Shown one piece after another: positions 31,935 to 39,585 of a DNA stretch of 64,000 nt (within the stretch, counting starts at the first letter, position 1; the number at the start of each line of letters is the position of its first letter). Below the pieces are notes generated by a model. The model saw only the letters and a program-made list of their open reading frames with translations. It did no database searches and had not been told where the DNA came from. The stretch is from Chlamydiia bacterium (GTDB lineage Bacteria; Chlamydiota; Chlamydiia; Chlamydiales; Simkaniaceae), in NCBI GenBank assembly GCA_030429605.1, contig JAUIEV010000005.1, positions 61,192 through 125,191 of the forward strand, in the 5' to 3' direction. The position numbers and the translations under genes were made by a program.

Positions 31935-32377
31935 TCCTCACCTTTAGATTCTCTGTGTTGAAACTTCCAATTAAGCCATCCAGGAACTCTATGTAACGCA
32001 AGCAACCCAACAATAACAAATGTTGAAAAAATACTAATTACATACATTTGAAGAGAAACAGCTAGACCAACGGATGCTGTAGCCCAGAGGGTTGCAGCCG
32101 TTGTGAGGCCTTTTACATTTCCTCTATCCCTGAGTATAACCCCGGCACCTAAAAAACCGATGCCACTCACTATTTGGGCGGCAATTCTTGAGGGATCAGA
32201 GGCAGGAGAGGCGTACAGGGAAATAATGCCAAAAAGACATGAACCGAGTGCAACAGTAGCGTATGTTCGAATGCCGGCCAGGCCAACAAAGCGCTCTCTT
32301 TCGAGGCCAATTACAGCACCTAAAATTGCTGCTAAAAAAACATGACCAATGTAAAAAATCTCTTGAGAAAAGCTCAT
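31931..32377 (-). CDS. MgtC/SapB-family membrane protein
   Basis: A 148-residue protein with four hydrophobic helices forming an MgtC domain: AAILGAVIGLERE, the TYATVALGSCLFG segment, SGIGFLGAGVILRD and AATLWATASVGLAV. In intracellular pathogens MgtC proteins aid survival in macrophages and low Mg2+, partly through the F-type ATPase. This protein lacks the long C-terminal soluble domain of Salmonella MgtC, like the SapB form. Transport of Mg itself is not supported for the family. Confidence 0.9.
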   Translation of the reverse strand: MSFSQEIFYIGHVFLAAILGAVIGLERERFVGLAGIRTYATVALGSCLFGIISLYASPASDPSRIAAQIVSGIGFLGAGVILRDRGNVKGLTTAATLWATASVGLAVSLQMYVISIFSTFVIVGLLALHRVPGWLNWKFQHRESKGEE

Positions 32378-32515
32378 AGTATTCCATGCATAAAATTTTT
32401 TTATGACAAATTTGTAGGTATAAGGTCAATAGATTTAATGGATATTCTGAATAAGTTATATAGAGTCGTTATCCCCTTTACTTCATTTCGATCCCCTTAT
32501 ATACTTTCTTGTATC

Positions 32516-32938
32516 ATGACGTTACCGCAGCAAAAGTTTAGAGAAGCAGTTTTTATTACGCTTTTTGCCCACGCAGTAGGTGGGGGATCTCCAGCTACCC
32601 CTGATTTAGTGGCAGAACAGCTTAAAATTAGCAAAAAATATGCAGGACTAGCCCTAAGTAGAGTCCATGCACTTTTAGACCAAAAAGAGACTATCGACAG
32701 CAAAATCCGAGAAAAATCAACTGAATACGATTTTGATCGCATACCAGAAGCTGAAAAAAATATTTTACGTCTTGCTCTTTTTGAAATGGTATACGACGCT
32801 GGAATTCCTCATAAAGTCTCGATTGCCGAAGCGCTCCGCTTGGCTAAAAAATTTTGTACATCAAGTGCTGTTAAGTTTATAAATGCTCTTTTAGATGTTC
32901 TTTACAAGGAACTAAATGGACATCAAGCAGCAGTGTAA
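32516..32938 (+). CDS. nusB: Transcription antitermination factor NusB
   Basis: A 140-residue all-helical protein that with NusE binds boxA RNA and promotes rRNA antitermination. It is recognised by QQKFREAVFITLFAH at the start, RLALFEMVYDAGIPHKVSIAEAL and FINALLDVLYKEL at the end. The frame runs 58 codons further upstream, but that part has no NusB similarity; the ATG at 32516 is right. TATACT at 32498-32503 could be a -10 giving a very short leader. Its end overlaps murB by 23 bp. Confidence 0.92.
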   Translation: MTLPQQKFREAVFITLFAHAVGGGSPATPDLVAEQLKISKKYAGLALSRVHALLDQKETIDSKIREKSTEYDFDRIPEAEKNILRLALFEMVYDAGIPHKVSIAEALRLAKKFCTSSAVKFINALLDVLYKELNGHQAAV

Positions 32939-33797
32939 ACTTGCGCCATATACCACATTTGGAATTGGCGGTCCCGCCCAGTTTTGTATAGAAGTATCTA
33001 CAATCGATGCGCTGAAAGAGGCACTGCAATTTGCTCGTGAAAAACAACTTCCATATATTTTTTTAGGAAAAGGATCCAATACACTTTTTGATGACCGTGG
33101 ATTTGAAGGGGTTGTCATTATTTGTAAAATCGATCATATCCGTTTTGACGGCACATTAGTCACTGCTGGTGCAGGAGCAAGCTTTTCACTTTTGGGAGCA
33201 AAAACAGCGAGAAAACGGCTGAGCGGACTCGAATTTGCATCGGGTATACCCGGCTCTGTCGGAGGCGCAATTTTCATGAACGCTGGGGCAAACGGGTGTG
33301 AAACAAAAGACGTCATTTCATCTGTCACATTTCTGCACTCCACAGGCACGCTAGAAGTGTTTACAAAAAATGCACTTTCTTTTTCGTATAGAACCTCTCC
33401 GTTTCAGTCTCTCGAAGGGTGTATTGTTGAAGCAACATTTGCTCTTATTCCTGATGACACAGCACAACACCGGCAAAAAGACATTGTATCCTATAGAGTT
33501 GAAACACAACCGTACAAAGAAAGATCAGCAGGGTGTATTTTTAGAAATCCTACAGGGCATTCAGCAGGGAAACTTATTGAAGAATGTGGTTTGAAGGGAG
33601 CACAGATAGGTGGGGCATCCGTTTCAAAAAAGCACGCAAATTTCATTTTGAATTCAAAAGAAGCATCAGCATCCGATATTGAAGCATTAATTTCGCATAT
33701 TCGACGTGTTGTCAAAGAAAAAACAGGTGTTGAATTACATGATGAAGTTCGTCGAATTCCTTTTACATTAAGCGCATCATATGACAATGAGATATGA
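32916..33797 (+). CDS. murB: UDP-N-acetylenolpyruvoylglucosamine reductase MurB
   Basis: A 293-residue FAD enzyme reducing UDP-GlcNAc-enolpyruvate to UDP-MurNAc in peptidoglycan precursor synthesis. FAD-domain motifs are YTTFGIGGPA, FLGKGSNTL and GIPGSVGGAIFMNAGA. In the active-site loop RSAGCIFRNP a Cys occupies the usual Ser proton-donor position, a known variant. The C-terminal Glu is in LHDEVRRI. It lacks the extra domain of type I MurB and so is type II. It sits between nusB and a PHP gene with overlaps at both ends. Confidence 0.94.
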   Translation: MDIKQQCKLAPYTTFGIGGPAQFCIEVSTIDALKEALQFAREKQLPYIFLGKGSNTLFDDRGFEGVVIICKIDHIRFDGTLVTAGAGASFSLLGAKTARKRLSGLEFASGIPGSVGGAIFMNAGANGCETKDVISSVTFLHSTGTLEVFTKNALSFSYRTSPFQSLEGCIVEATFALIPDDTAQHRQKDIVSYRVETQPYKERSAGCIFRNPTGHSAGKLIEECGLKGAQIGGASVSKKHANFILNSKEASASDIEALISHIRRVVKEKTGVELHDEVRRIPFTLSASYDNEI

Positions 33798-34605
33798 TCT
33801 ACACACGCATACAACCTGTTCTGATGGAGTGCTTAGCCCCGAAGAACTTATTCTAAAAGCAAAAAGTGCAGGCCTTTCAGGACTCTCAATAACAGACCAC
33901 GATACACTCAGTGCATACACTCAAGAAACCTTTGAAATCGCTGAAAAAGCAGGCATGCAACTTATTGTTGGCGTCGAACTCTCTACATTTCACGAACACG
34001 TGTCTGTCCATTTACTCGGATACAATGTTTCTTTAAAGAGCCCAGCGCTTACACAGCTTCTCACAAGGCTGCAAATGAGACGAGTACAGCGTAACAGATC
34101 AATTCTCGATAAATTAGCGAGATGCGCACTCCCAATCTCCGAGAAAGAGCTTGAACGGCTCGGATCACTCCAGCAGCTTGGCCGTCCACACATTGCGAGA
34201 ATTATGGTTGAAAAAGGATACGTTCCAACCATAGAAAAAGCATTTACTCGGTTTTTAGGAGAGGGAAAGCCGTGTTATGACGCAGGGGAGATTATCTCAA
34301 CACAAGAAGCTGTTGAAGCTGTTCATGCTGCTGGAGGAAAAGCGATAATTGCTCATCCACACCTTTTGAAAAAACGTCGATTTGTTAAAAAACTCCTAGC
34401 GCTTCCAGTAGAAGGGCTTGAGGGCTACTACGGGAGCTTTCGAAAAGAAGAGGATGCAAGATGGATTGCACTCGCTGAAGAACATGGCGTTGCCGTTACA
34501 GGGGGATCAGACTTTCACGGCCATGACTCTGTCCATGCAAAACTCGGCTCTTCCTGGATTTCAAAGGAGGCTGTTGATGCGCTCTTTTGCACAAACGATT
34601 GCTGA
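33787..34605 (+). CDS. PHP-domain phosphoesterase (RNase AM / TrpH-like)
   Basis: A 272-residue metal-dependent phosphoesterase. PHP motif I is YDLHTHTTCSDG, motif II SITDHDTL, then GVELST, HLLGYN, and the later AIIAHPHLL and GGSDFHGHD. This is the YciV/TrpH (RNase AM) layout, whose known members remove nucleotides from 5' ends of RNA or act on 3',5'-bisphosphonucleotides. Two in-frame ATGs (33781, 33787) lie in the murB end; the second directly precedes the domain. It overlaps folC by 29 bp. Confidence 0.88.
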   Translation: MRYDLHTHTTCSDGVLSPEELILKAKSAGLSGLSITDHDTLSAYTQETFEIAEKAGMQLIVGVELSTFHEHVSVHLLGYNVSLKSPALTQLLTRLQMRRVQRNRSILDKLARCALPISEKELERLGSLQQLGRPHIARIMVEKGYVPTIEKAFTRFLGEGKPCYDAGEIISTQEAVEAVHAAGGKAIIAHPHLLKKRRFVKKLLALPVEGLEGYYGSFRKEEDARWIALAEEHGVAVTGGSDFHGHDSVHAKLGSSWISKEAVDALFCTNDC

Positions 34606-35665
34606 GCTTGGAGCACGTCGGGGAGCATCCTCAAAAGAGCATCTTCACCATGTATTACACAAACTAGGGCATCCTGAAAAACAGTTTTTATCGGTCCACG
34701 TTGCAGGTACAAATGGCAAGGGTTCTGTTTCAACTAAAATAGCGAAGGGTTTAACGCTTTCAGGCAAGAAGGTAGGTCTTTTTACCTCACCACACATCTC
34801 CTCTTTTTGTGAACGGATAGTTATTGATGGAGTGCAGATTTCAGAAGAGACAGTGTTGTACTACATAGATCAATTACACCCCTTTCAGCTCAGCTTTTTT
34901 GAAACTGCATTCGTAATGGCATGTGCCTATTTTGCAAAACACTCTATAGACTATGCTGTCATTGAAGCTGGAATTGGGGGGCGTTTTGATACGACAAACT
35001 GTTTGTCGAGCACACATGCTGTCATTACATCTATTGGCACTGATCACAAAGATTTATTAGGTGAAACTGTAGAAGAGATAGCATGGCAAAAAGCAGGCAT
35101 ATTGAAAGCTGGACAGAAAGTTTTTCTTGGGCCAACTGCATCTCAGTTTGAGTGTATGAAAAGTCCTGAATGGGAAACGATACCAGTTGAGGAGGCAACT
35201 TCTTTTGTTGAGGAAAATATCCATTTAGCAGACCGGGTATTAGAAGATTTTCAGGTTCCTATTGATCTTCGAAAGCGAGCAGTTCAGAGCACGCTTCCAT
35301 GCCGGTTTGAAGCAATTGGTGAGTGGATATTCGATATTGCCCATAATAAAGAAGCAATAGAAGCGCTCTTAGATCAACTCCCTGAAAAATCATCTTTTTT
35401 TATTGGATTCTCTAAAGGAAAAGACGTTCGTACATGTGTAGAGCTCCTTCAAAAAAGAGCATCAAATATCGTTCTTTTACCTACTGAAAAAAGTGAGAGA
35501 CTCTATGCCCAAGACTATATAGAGCGCTGTCTTTCTTCATCAATTAAAGTGAAAAATTTTGAAGAAGCGATTTCCCTCAGTCATGATATGGCACCCCCAT
35601 ATGTTGTCTGTGGGAGCGCCTATATCATGGAACCGATGCGGAGCTTAGTATCCACCCTCAAATAG
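34577..35665 (+). CDS. folC: Folylpolyglutamate / dihydrofolate synthase FolC
   Basis: A 362-residue Mur-ligase-superfamily enzyme adding glutamate to folates, and possibly dihydropteroate. Signatures are VAGTNGKGSVST (P-loop), TSPHISSFCERI, EAGIGGRFDTTN and ITSIGTDHKDLLG, and late on the IFDIAHNKEA motif. The frame is open much further back, but AAAGGAGG at 34563-34570 followed by the ATG at 34577 fixes the start. The protein is shorter than E. coli FolC (422), mainly in the C-terminal domain. Confidence 0.93.
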   Translation: MRSFAQTIAELGARRGASSKEHLHHVLHKLGHPEKQFLSVHVAGTNGKGSVSTKIAKGLTLSGKKVGLFTSPHISSFCERIVIDGVQISEETVLYYIDQLHPFQLSFFETAFVMACAYFAKHSIDYAVIEAGIGGRFDTTNCLSSTHAVITSIGTDHKDLLGETVEEIAWQKAGILKAGQKVFLGPTASQFECMKSPEWETIPVEEATSFVEENIHLADRVLEDFQVPIDLRKRAVQSTLPCRFEAIGEWIFDIAHNKEAIEALLDQLPEKSSFFIGFSKGKDVRTCVELLQKRASNIVLLPTEKSERLYAQDYIERCLSSSIKVKNFEEAISLSHDMAPPYVVCGSAYIMEPMRSLVSTLK

Positions 35666-36469
35666 CAGTGCAATATCACCCTCATCAGGGATATCCTCTC
35701 CATTCTGAGCATAACGATTAGAACGAGCCATAGAGGCTCTTGCAAACGCCATAGAAGCATCAAGAAAACAGTCTTCATCATCAGAAGTCAAATCATCCAA
35801 AGAAGAACCGAGGGTTGTAACAATTGAAATAACTTCTTTTTGCTCCTGCTGAGGTAAAAGAGAAAATTTGGCAAGCGCCTCTTCTACCTTATCTAAGAAA
35901 AAAAGATGCGACATCTCGCACAAAGTCTCTGCAAGATCTAAATTAAGCTCAGTTTTTCCAAAATCAATTTGGATTTGCTTTTTAGAAATAGTGTTGTGAA
36001 GAGAACGGGGGGTATTTGTTTCTAACTGCTGTAAGAGCGTTTCAGCAAAACGTAAGTACTGCCTGTTCTCATCATCAAGGGTGTGGTTTTCTCGTAAATC
36101 AAGAATTGTCCCACGAATATCTCGAATTCTTTTCATTCGATCATCCTGAGATAACGTTGAAGACGTGCATCTCAAATCAATTGCCCGAGTGGCAATGTCT
36201 TCTACCCACCTATCAATAAACTGATCAGAACACTCTTTATGTGCTGATTTAAGCGTATCAATGGCTGTTTCTGTAATAGAAGCAACTCCAGTCCCATGCG
36301 TATCTTCAAAAGCACGCACTGCTTGAAGTTGTTCTTCAATGGATCCAGTCAGTACTTCAAGTGTACGTGGACCATGCAGGACAGAAGACGTAACTTCTCC
36401 CCATGTAGTTTCAGCTTTTTGTTGCAACTCCCTGAGGGCTGCAAATGGTAATTGAACTCTTTCTGACAT
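35645..36469 (-). CDS. Hypothetical helical protein with acidic C-terminus
   Basis: I do not recognise this 274-residue protein. It is predicted mostly helical, highly charged and without signal peptide or membrane segment. Leu-rich heptad-like stretches appear around AETLLQQLETNTP and ALAKFSLLPQQEQKE, and the C-terminal 60 residues are acidic (LDDLTSDDEDCF, GEDIPDEGDIALLFEGG). It overlaps convergent folC by 21 bp. Its composition and isolation would suit a secreted chlamydial protein or a chaperone-like factor, but no motif supports either. Confidence 0.6.
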   Translation of the reverse strand: MSERVQLPFAALRELQQKAETTWGEVTSSVLHGPRTLEVLTGSIEEQLQAVRAFEDTHGTGVASITETAIDTLKSAHKECSDQFIDRWVEDIATRAIDLRCTSSTLSQDDRMKRIRDIRGTILDLRENHTLDDENRQYLRFAETLLQQLETNTPRSLHNTISKKQIQIDFGKTELNLDLAETLCEMSHLFFLDKVEEALAKFSLLPQQEQKEVISIVTTLGSSLDDLTSDDEDCFLDASMAFARASMARSNRYAQNGEDIPDEGDIALLFEGGY

Positions 36470-36557
36470 ATGATAGGTGCTCCCACCTATATTTTAACTC
36501 TTTCATAATTTCAAAACAACATATTCTTTTTTTTAATTAGTAATACTATGTATAAAA

Positions 36558-37148
36558 TCACTTTAGGTGAAAATCCTGTATAGTTTGCGTGTGAGTTTTT
36601 GTGAAAGGTTTTTTTATAATAAATAGCTGAGGAGCAGTTTTCGATGTAATTTGATGGTAAGTAAATATTTTAAAATTATTCGATTCAATAGATGGAAGCT
36701 GTTTCATAAATGCATTGAGCTCAACAGCTCCTTCAGAGTGTCCCGGATAGAATGTAGCGAAAATTGCACCACCAGGCTTTAGTATTACCATGCTTTTTGA
36801 AAGAGACTGTAAGCTCGTCGTTTCACGAGTTGTTATGGAATGATCGCTACCCGGAAGATAGCCAAAGTTGTAGACGATGGTACTCGGCGAGCAGTCAGGG
36901 AGGTTTTCATGAGATGAATGTAAAAAAATGATGCGGGAAAGAGAAGGGTGCTCATCAAGTCGTTTTTGCGTGGATGCAATGGCGTCTTCTTGTATATCGA
37001 TACAATAGAGCGTACCATCGGTAGGCGAGAGGGCAAGGTTTGCTAAATGAAGCGCGTCATGGCCGTTCCCGCATGTTGCATCAATAACAGTGTCGCCTCG
37101 GCGAACATGCTTTGTTAAAAAAAAATGTGTAAGTTCAGTGTGTGACAT
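36558..37148 (-). CDS. SAM-dependent methyltransferase, YtqB/MnmM family
   Basis: A 196-residue class I methyltransferase. Motif I is VIDATCGNGHDALHL, with YCIDIQEDAI after it. The family marker NFGYLPGSDHS replaces the NPPY motif, which is typical of the rRNA_methylase (PF06962) / YtqB group. Members named MnmM methylate the wobble nm5U of tRNA. The reaction here is inferred from family only. It is divergent from the downstream tRNA-Val promoter. Confidence 0.82.
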   Translation of the reverse strand: MSHTELTHFFLTKHVRRGDTVIDATCGNGHDALHLANLALSPTDGTLYCIDIQEDAIASTQKRLDEHPSLSRIIFLHSSHENLPDCSPSTIVYNFGYLPGSDHSITTRETTSLQSLSKSMVILKPGGAIFATFYPGHSEGAVELNAFMKQLPSIESNNFKIFTYHQITSKTAPQLFIIKKPFTKTHTQTIQDFHLK

Positions 37149-37173
37149 ATATGTATTTTCCGATAAGTTTTGA

Positions 37174-37202
37174 TTGAATGCAATTGGGTAATTGCGTATA
37201 TT
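37174..37202 (+). promoter_or_regulatory. Candidate promoter of tRNA-Val
   Basis: TTGAAT (37174-37179), 17 bp, TATATT (37197-37202), ending 21 bp before the tRNA. Reasonable sigma70-type spacing. Confidence 0.5.
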
Positions 37203-37223
37203 TTTGGAGCAAATAATTACTTT

Positions 37224-37297
37224 GGGGTGTTAGCTCAGTTGGTTAGAGCGCCACGTTGACATCGTGGAGGTCAGCTGTTCGAGTCAGCTACATCCCA
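37224..37297 (+). tRNA. tRNA-Val (anticodon GAC)
   Basis: A complete 74-nt cloverleaf. Acceptor arm GGGGTGT pairs with ACATCCC, the D-arm is GCTC...GAGC, the anticodon stem CCACG/CGTGG holds loop TTGACAT (anticodon GAC), and the T-arm is AGCTG-TTCGAGT-CAGCT. Discriminator A; CCA is not encoded. Confidence 0.95.
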
Positions 37298-37305
37298 TTT
37301 TTTCT

Positions 37306-38277
37306 ATGAAAGAGTCATTACCACATACTGCATTTTCACGATTTTGCATGGAGCACACGCTCTCCGAGCTTGTTCCGTCAGCACGCGTCCAAACGACGTT
37401 TTCTTCAAAGTCGACATACACAATTGTTTTTTCTACAAAAGATCCTATTAGTCCTTCGCTTGCTCCATATTTAGAAAAAAGAGCAAATGAAATTGCCTCA
37501 AAAACGACCGTCCGCGGCATGCTTGAAGGAAACGCGAGAGACTACCTTGAGTCGGAGAATGAAAAAAAACTCGCGGTACAGCTCAAAAAAGATGGAAATG
37601 GACTGGTTTCATTATGCTCTCTTTTTGGTCAAACGTATGTTGAAAGAGAGGATTTTGAAGCAGAAGGCTGGAATCAGGGAATCCTGTGCTTTGAGCAACT
37701 AGAAAATCGCTGGCTACTAGTTGGGTTTTGTAGAGAAACAGCACAACAATTGAATGCTGAAAAACAAGAAATGACCAGGAAAGTAGGCTCATCCTTTCAG
37801 GTAAAGGGCTTGCGGCAAAAATACCTTGAATATACACCAGATGGAGTGGTGTGGCTTGAAAGGGGAATTCGAGACAAGGAAGCCCTTCAAGATGAAGTCC
37901 GAGGTCTCTATGCTTCAGTAGGGTTATCTGAAAAAGAATATCCAAAATCCGGAACATGGGAAGTTGGTCATTTTTCTTTTCAATCTGTGCAAGAACCGCT
38001 GTTTTCAAAAAACAGGTGCAAACGTGACTGTAGTTATTTTACAGGTCGAGATGAGAAAATCACCTCCCTTTTAGAAAAGATGAAAGTATTTTTTGAGCAA
38101 AGAAAACTTGCTGTCTACGAAAAAAAAGGAAAGGGGCTTTTTGTCAAAGATATCTTTGGATCTGAGTGGAAAGTCTCTGAGATGATAGAAGAGAAGACAA
38201 AGCAAGGAGTTTTTACAAAAATTTCTTTGCTTTTTTCGGTTGAAAGAGTTTGTGCACTCATGCTTGAGCGGATTTAG
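37306..38277 (+). CDS. Hypothetical protein directly downstream of tRNA-Val
   Basis: A 323-residue soluble protein that I cannot assign. It is rich in charged residues and mixed alpha/beta, with LVSLCSLFGQTYV, GVVWLERGIRDKEALQDEV and a C-terminal FSVERVCALMLERI. This last stretch faintly resembles class II aminoacyl-tRNA synthetase motif 3, but motifs 1 and 2 are not evident, so I do not call it a synthetase. The open frame runs back through the tRNA; the first usable ATG is 8 nt after the tRNA 3' end, with no Shine-Dalgarno sequence, so it is probably co-transcribed with the tRNA and translated from a processed, almost leaderless mRNA. It lies upstream of infC. Confidence 0.65.
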   Translation: MKESLPHTAFSRFCMEHTLSELVPSARVQTTFSSKSTYTIVFSTKDPISPSLAPYLEKRANEIASKTTVRGMLEGNARDYLESENEKKLAVQLKKDGNGLVSLCSLFGQTYVEREDFEAEGWNQGILCFEQLENRWLLVGFCRETAQQLNAEKQEMTRKVGSSFQVKGLRQKYLEYTPDGVVWLERGIRDKEALQDEVRGLYASVGLSEKEYPKSGTWEVGHFSFQSVQEPLFSKNRCKRDCSYFTGRDEKITSLLEKMKVFFEQRKLAVYEKKGKGLFVKDIFGSEWKVSEMIEEKTKQGVFTKISLLFSVERVCALMLERI

Positions 38278-38384
38278 CAAAAAAAGAATCGAAAAAAAAA
38301 TCGTGCTTGTATATGCTTGATCCGAATTTCCCCAGGGATGTCCCTTGAGAGATTTGTGATGCAAAAAACGTGCTAAGGAGTCTT

Positions 38385-38891
38385 TTGAGAATTAATAGAG
38401 CGATCCGGGTGCCTAAAGTGCGCCTTATAGCTGAAGATGGAAGCCAATTCGGTGTTGTGGGTACTGACGAAGCATTGCGTAAGGCAGAAGAAGCAAACCT
38501 CGATTTAGTTGAAATAGCTCCAAATGCGAATCCTCCGGTATGTAAGATTATTGACTATGGGAAGTATCGCTATCAGCTAACGAAGAAAGAGAAAGAGAAT
38601 AAAAAGGCACAGCATCAAGCGAAGCTGAAAGAAGTTAAAACCAAACCAAATATTGATGAGCATGATCTTGAAACCAAAATGAGACGTGCACGTGAATTTT
38701 TGGAGAAGGGAAATAAAGTTCGAGTCACGTGTACCTTTCGCGGAAGGGAAATGGCTCACCCAGAAATTGGTCGGAGAGTGACTGACAGGATGTGTAAAGA
38801 ACTGTCTGATGTTTCACAGGTTGAAGCTCCTCCTCGAATGGTTGGAAGAAGCCTGTCGCTCGTACTCGCACCAATTGGGAAGAAGAAATAA
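38385..38891 (+). CDS. infC: Translation initiation factor IF-3
   Basis: A 168-residue factor that checks start codon-anticodon pairing and keeps 30S and 50S subunits apart. The N-domain has [41 protein letters not shown] (read in parts), then the Lys-rich linker, and the C-domain has [21 protein letters not shown]. There is no ATG at the start. AAGGAG (38375-38380) lies inside the longest frame, so the real start is 3' of it: a TTG at 38385 (used here, spacing 4) or an ATT at 38391 (spacing 10). An ATT start is the known autoregulatory device of infC in E. coli and Bacillus. First gene of infC-rpmI-rplT-pheS. Confidence 0.93.
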   Translation: MRINRAIRVPKVRLIAEDGSQFGVVGTDEALRKAEEANLDLVEIAPNANPPVCKIIDYGKYRYQLTKKEKENKKAQHQAKLKEVKTKPNIDEHDLETKMRRAREFLEKGNKVRVTCTFRGREMAHPEIGRRVTDRMCKELSDVSQVEAPPRMVGRSLSLVLAPIGKKK

Positions 38892-38892
38892 C

Positions 38893-38911
38893 CTGTATAC
38901 GAGATATACAG
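38893..38911 (+). promoter_or_regulatory. Hairpin between infC and rpmI
   Basis: A perfect 7-bp stem CTGTATA / TATACAG with loop CGAGA directly after the infC stop and 20 nt before the rpmI GTG. There is no T-run, so it is not a terminator. The position recalls L20-binding leaders that repress rpmI-rplT, but the fold is too small to claim this. Confidence 0.35.
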
Positions 38912-38930
38912 AAACAAACGGAGACAAACC

Positions 38931-39128
38931 GTGCCAAAAATGAAAACAAAAAAAGCCTTGACGAAGCGCTTCAAGAAGACCGGTACAGGAAAGCTTGTTC
39001 GCTACAAACAAGGAAGACGACACCTTCTGACGAAGAAGTCATCAAAACGTAAACGAAGACTAGGAAGCCCAGCTCTTGTAAATAGCAATCAGCTAAAACG
39101 ATACAAAGAGTTGATGTGTGCCCTATAA
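38931..39128 (+). CDS. rpmI: 50S ribosomal protein L35
   Basis: A 65-residue very basic protein. It starts at GTG with PKMKTKKALTKRFKKTGTGK and continues with KKSSKRKRRLG, typical of bL35. It sits 39 bp after infC and 18 bp before rplT in the conserved translation operon. Confidence 0.96.
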   Translation: MPKMKTKKALTKRFKKTGTGKLVRYKQGRRHLLTKKSSKRKRRLGSPALVNSNQLKRYKELMCAL

Positions 39129-39146
39129 TGACGATGGAGAGTAATC

Positions 39147-39503
39147 ATGGTTAGAGCTACAAATGCAGTTGCATCTCGCCGACGCAGAAAACGATTACTT
39201 AAGCAAGCTAAGGGATTCTGGGGTGACCGGAAAAACCACGTGAAGTTAACTTCCGATGCTGTAATGAAAGCTATGGCTTTCAACTATGAGCATAGAAAGA
39301 AAAAGAAGAATGACTTCAGACGTCTTTGGATTATCCGAATTGGCGTTGCAGCGAAAATCAATGGAATTTCGTACAGCAAGCTAATACATGGATTGACAAA
39401 GGCAGGGTGTGCCCTGAATAGAAAAGTGCTTTCTGACATGGCAATCAGAGATCCGGAAGGATTTTCTGCCGTGGCTAATACAGCGAAAGCTGCACTTGCT
39501 TAA
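39147..39503 (+). CDS. rplT: 50S ribosomal protein L20
   Basis: A 118-residue basic protein that nucleates 50S assembly and, in many bacteria, represses its own operon. Seen: MVRATNAVASRRRRKRLLKQAKG (in parts), GFWGDRKNHVK, then FRRLWIIRIG and YSKLIHGL. Normal bL20 length. A strong terminator follows. Confidence 0.97.
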   Translation: MVRATNAVASRRRRKRLLKQAKGFWGDRKNHVKLTSDAVMKAMAFNYEHRKKKKNDFRRLWIIRIGVAAKINGISYSKLIHGLTKAGCALNRKVLSDMAIRDPEGFSAVANTAKAALA

Positions 39504-39527
39504 GAAAGTAGTAGAAAGTTGATTTAC

Positions 39528-39563
39528 AAAAGCCCACATCATCGTATATGATGTGGGCTTTTT
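39528..39563 (+). terminator. Rho-independent terminator after rplT
   Basis: AAAAGCCCACATCAT, a 5-nt loop, ATGATGTGGGC and five T. A long stem directly before pheS, so pheS may need its own promoter or readthrough. Confidence 0.85.
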
Positions 39564-39585
39564 AGTATCCAGACACTCGAGAAAA

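Noticed and set aside
37264..37305. Start of the 37306 gene inside tRNA-Val
   Set aside because: The upstream ATG lies in the tRNA anticodon/T-arm; a protein start there is implausible, so the ATG at 37306 is used.
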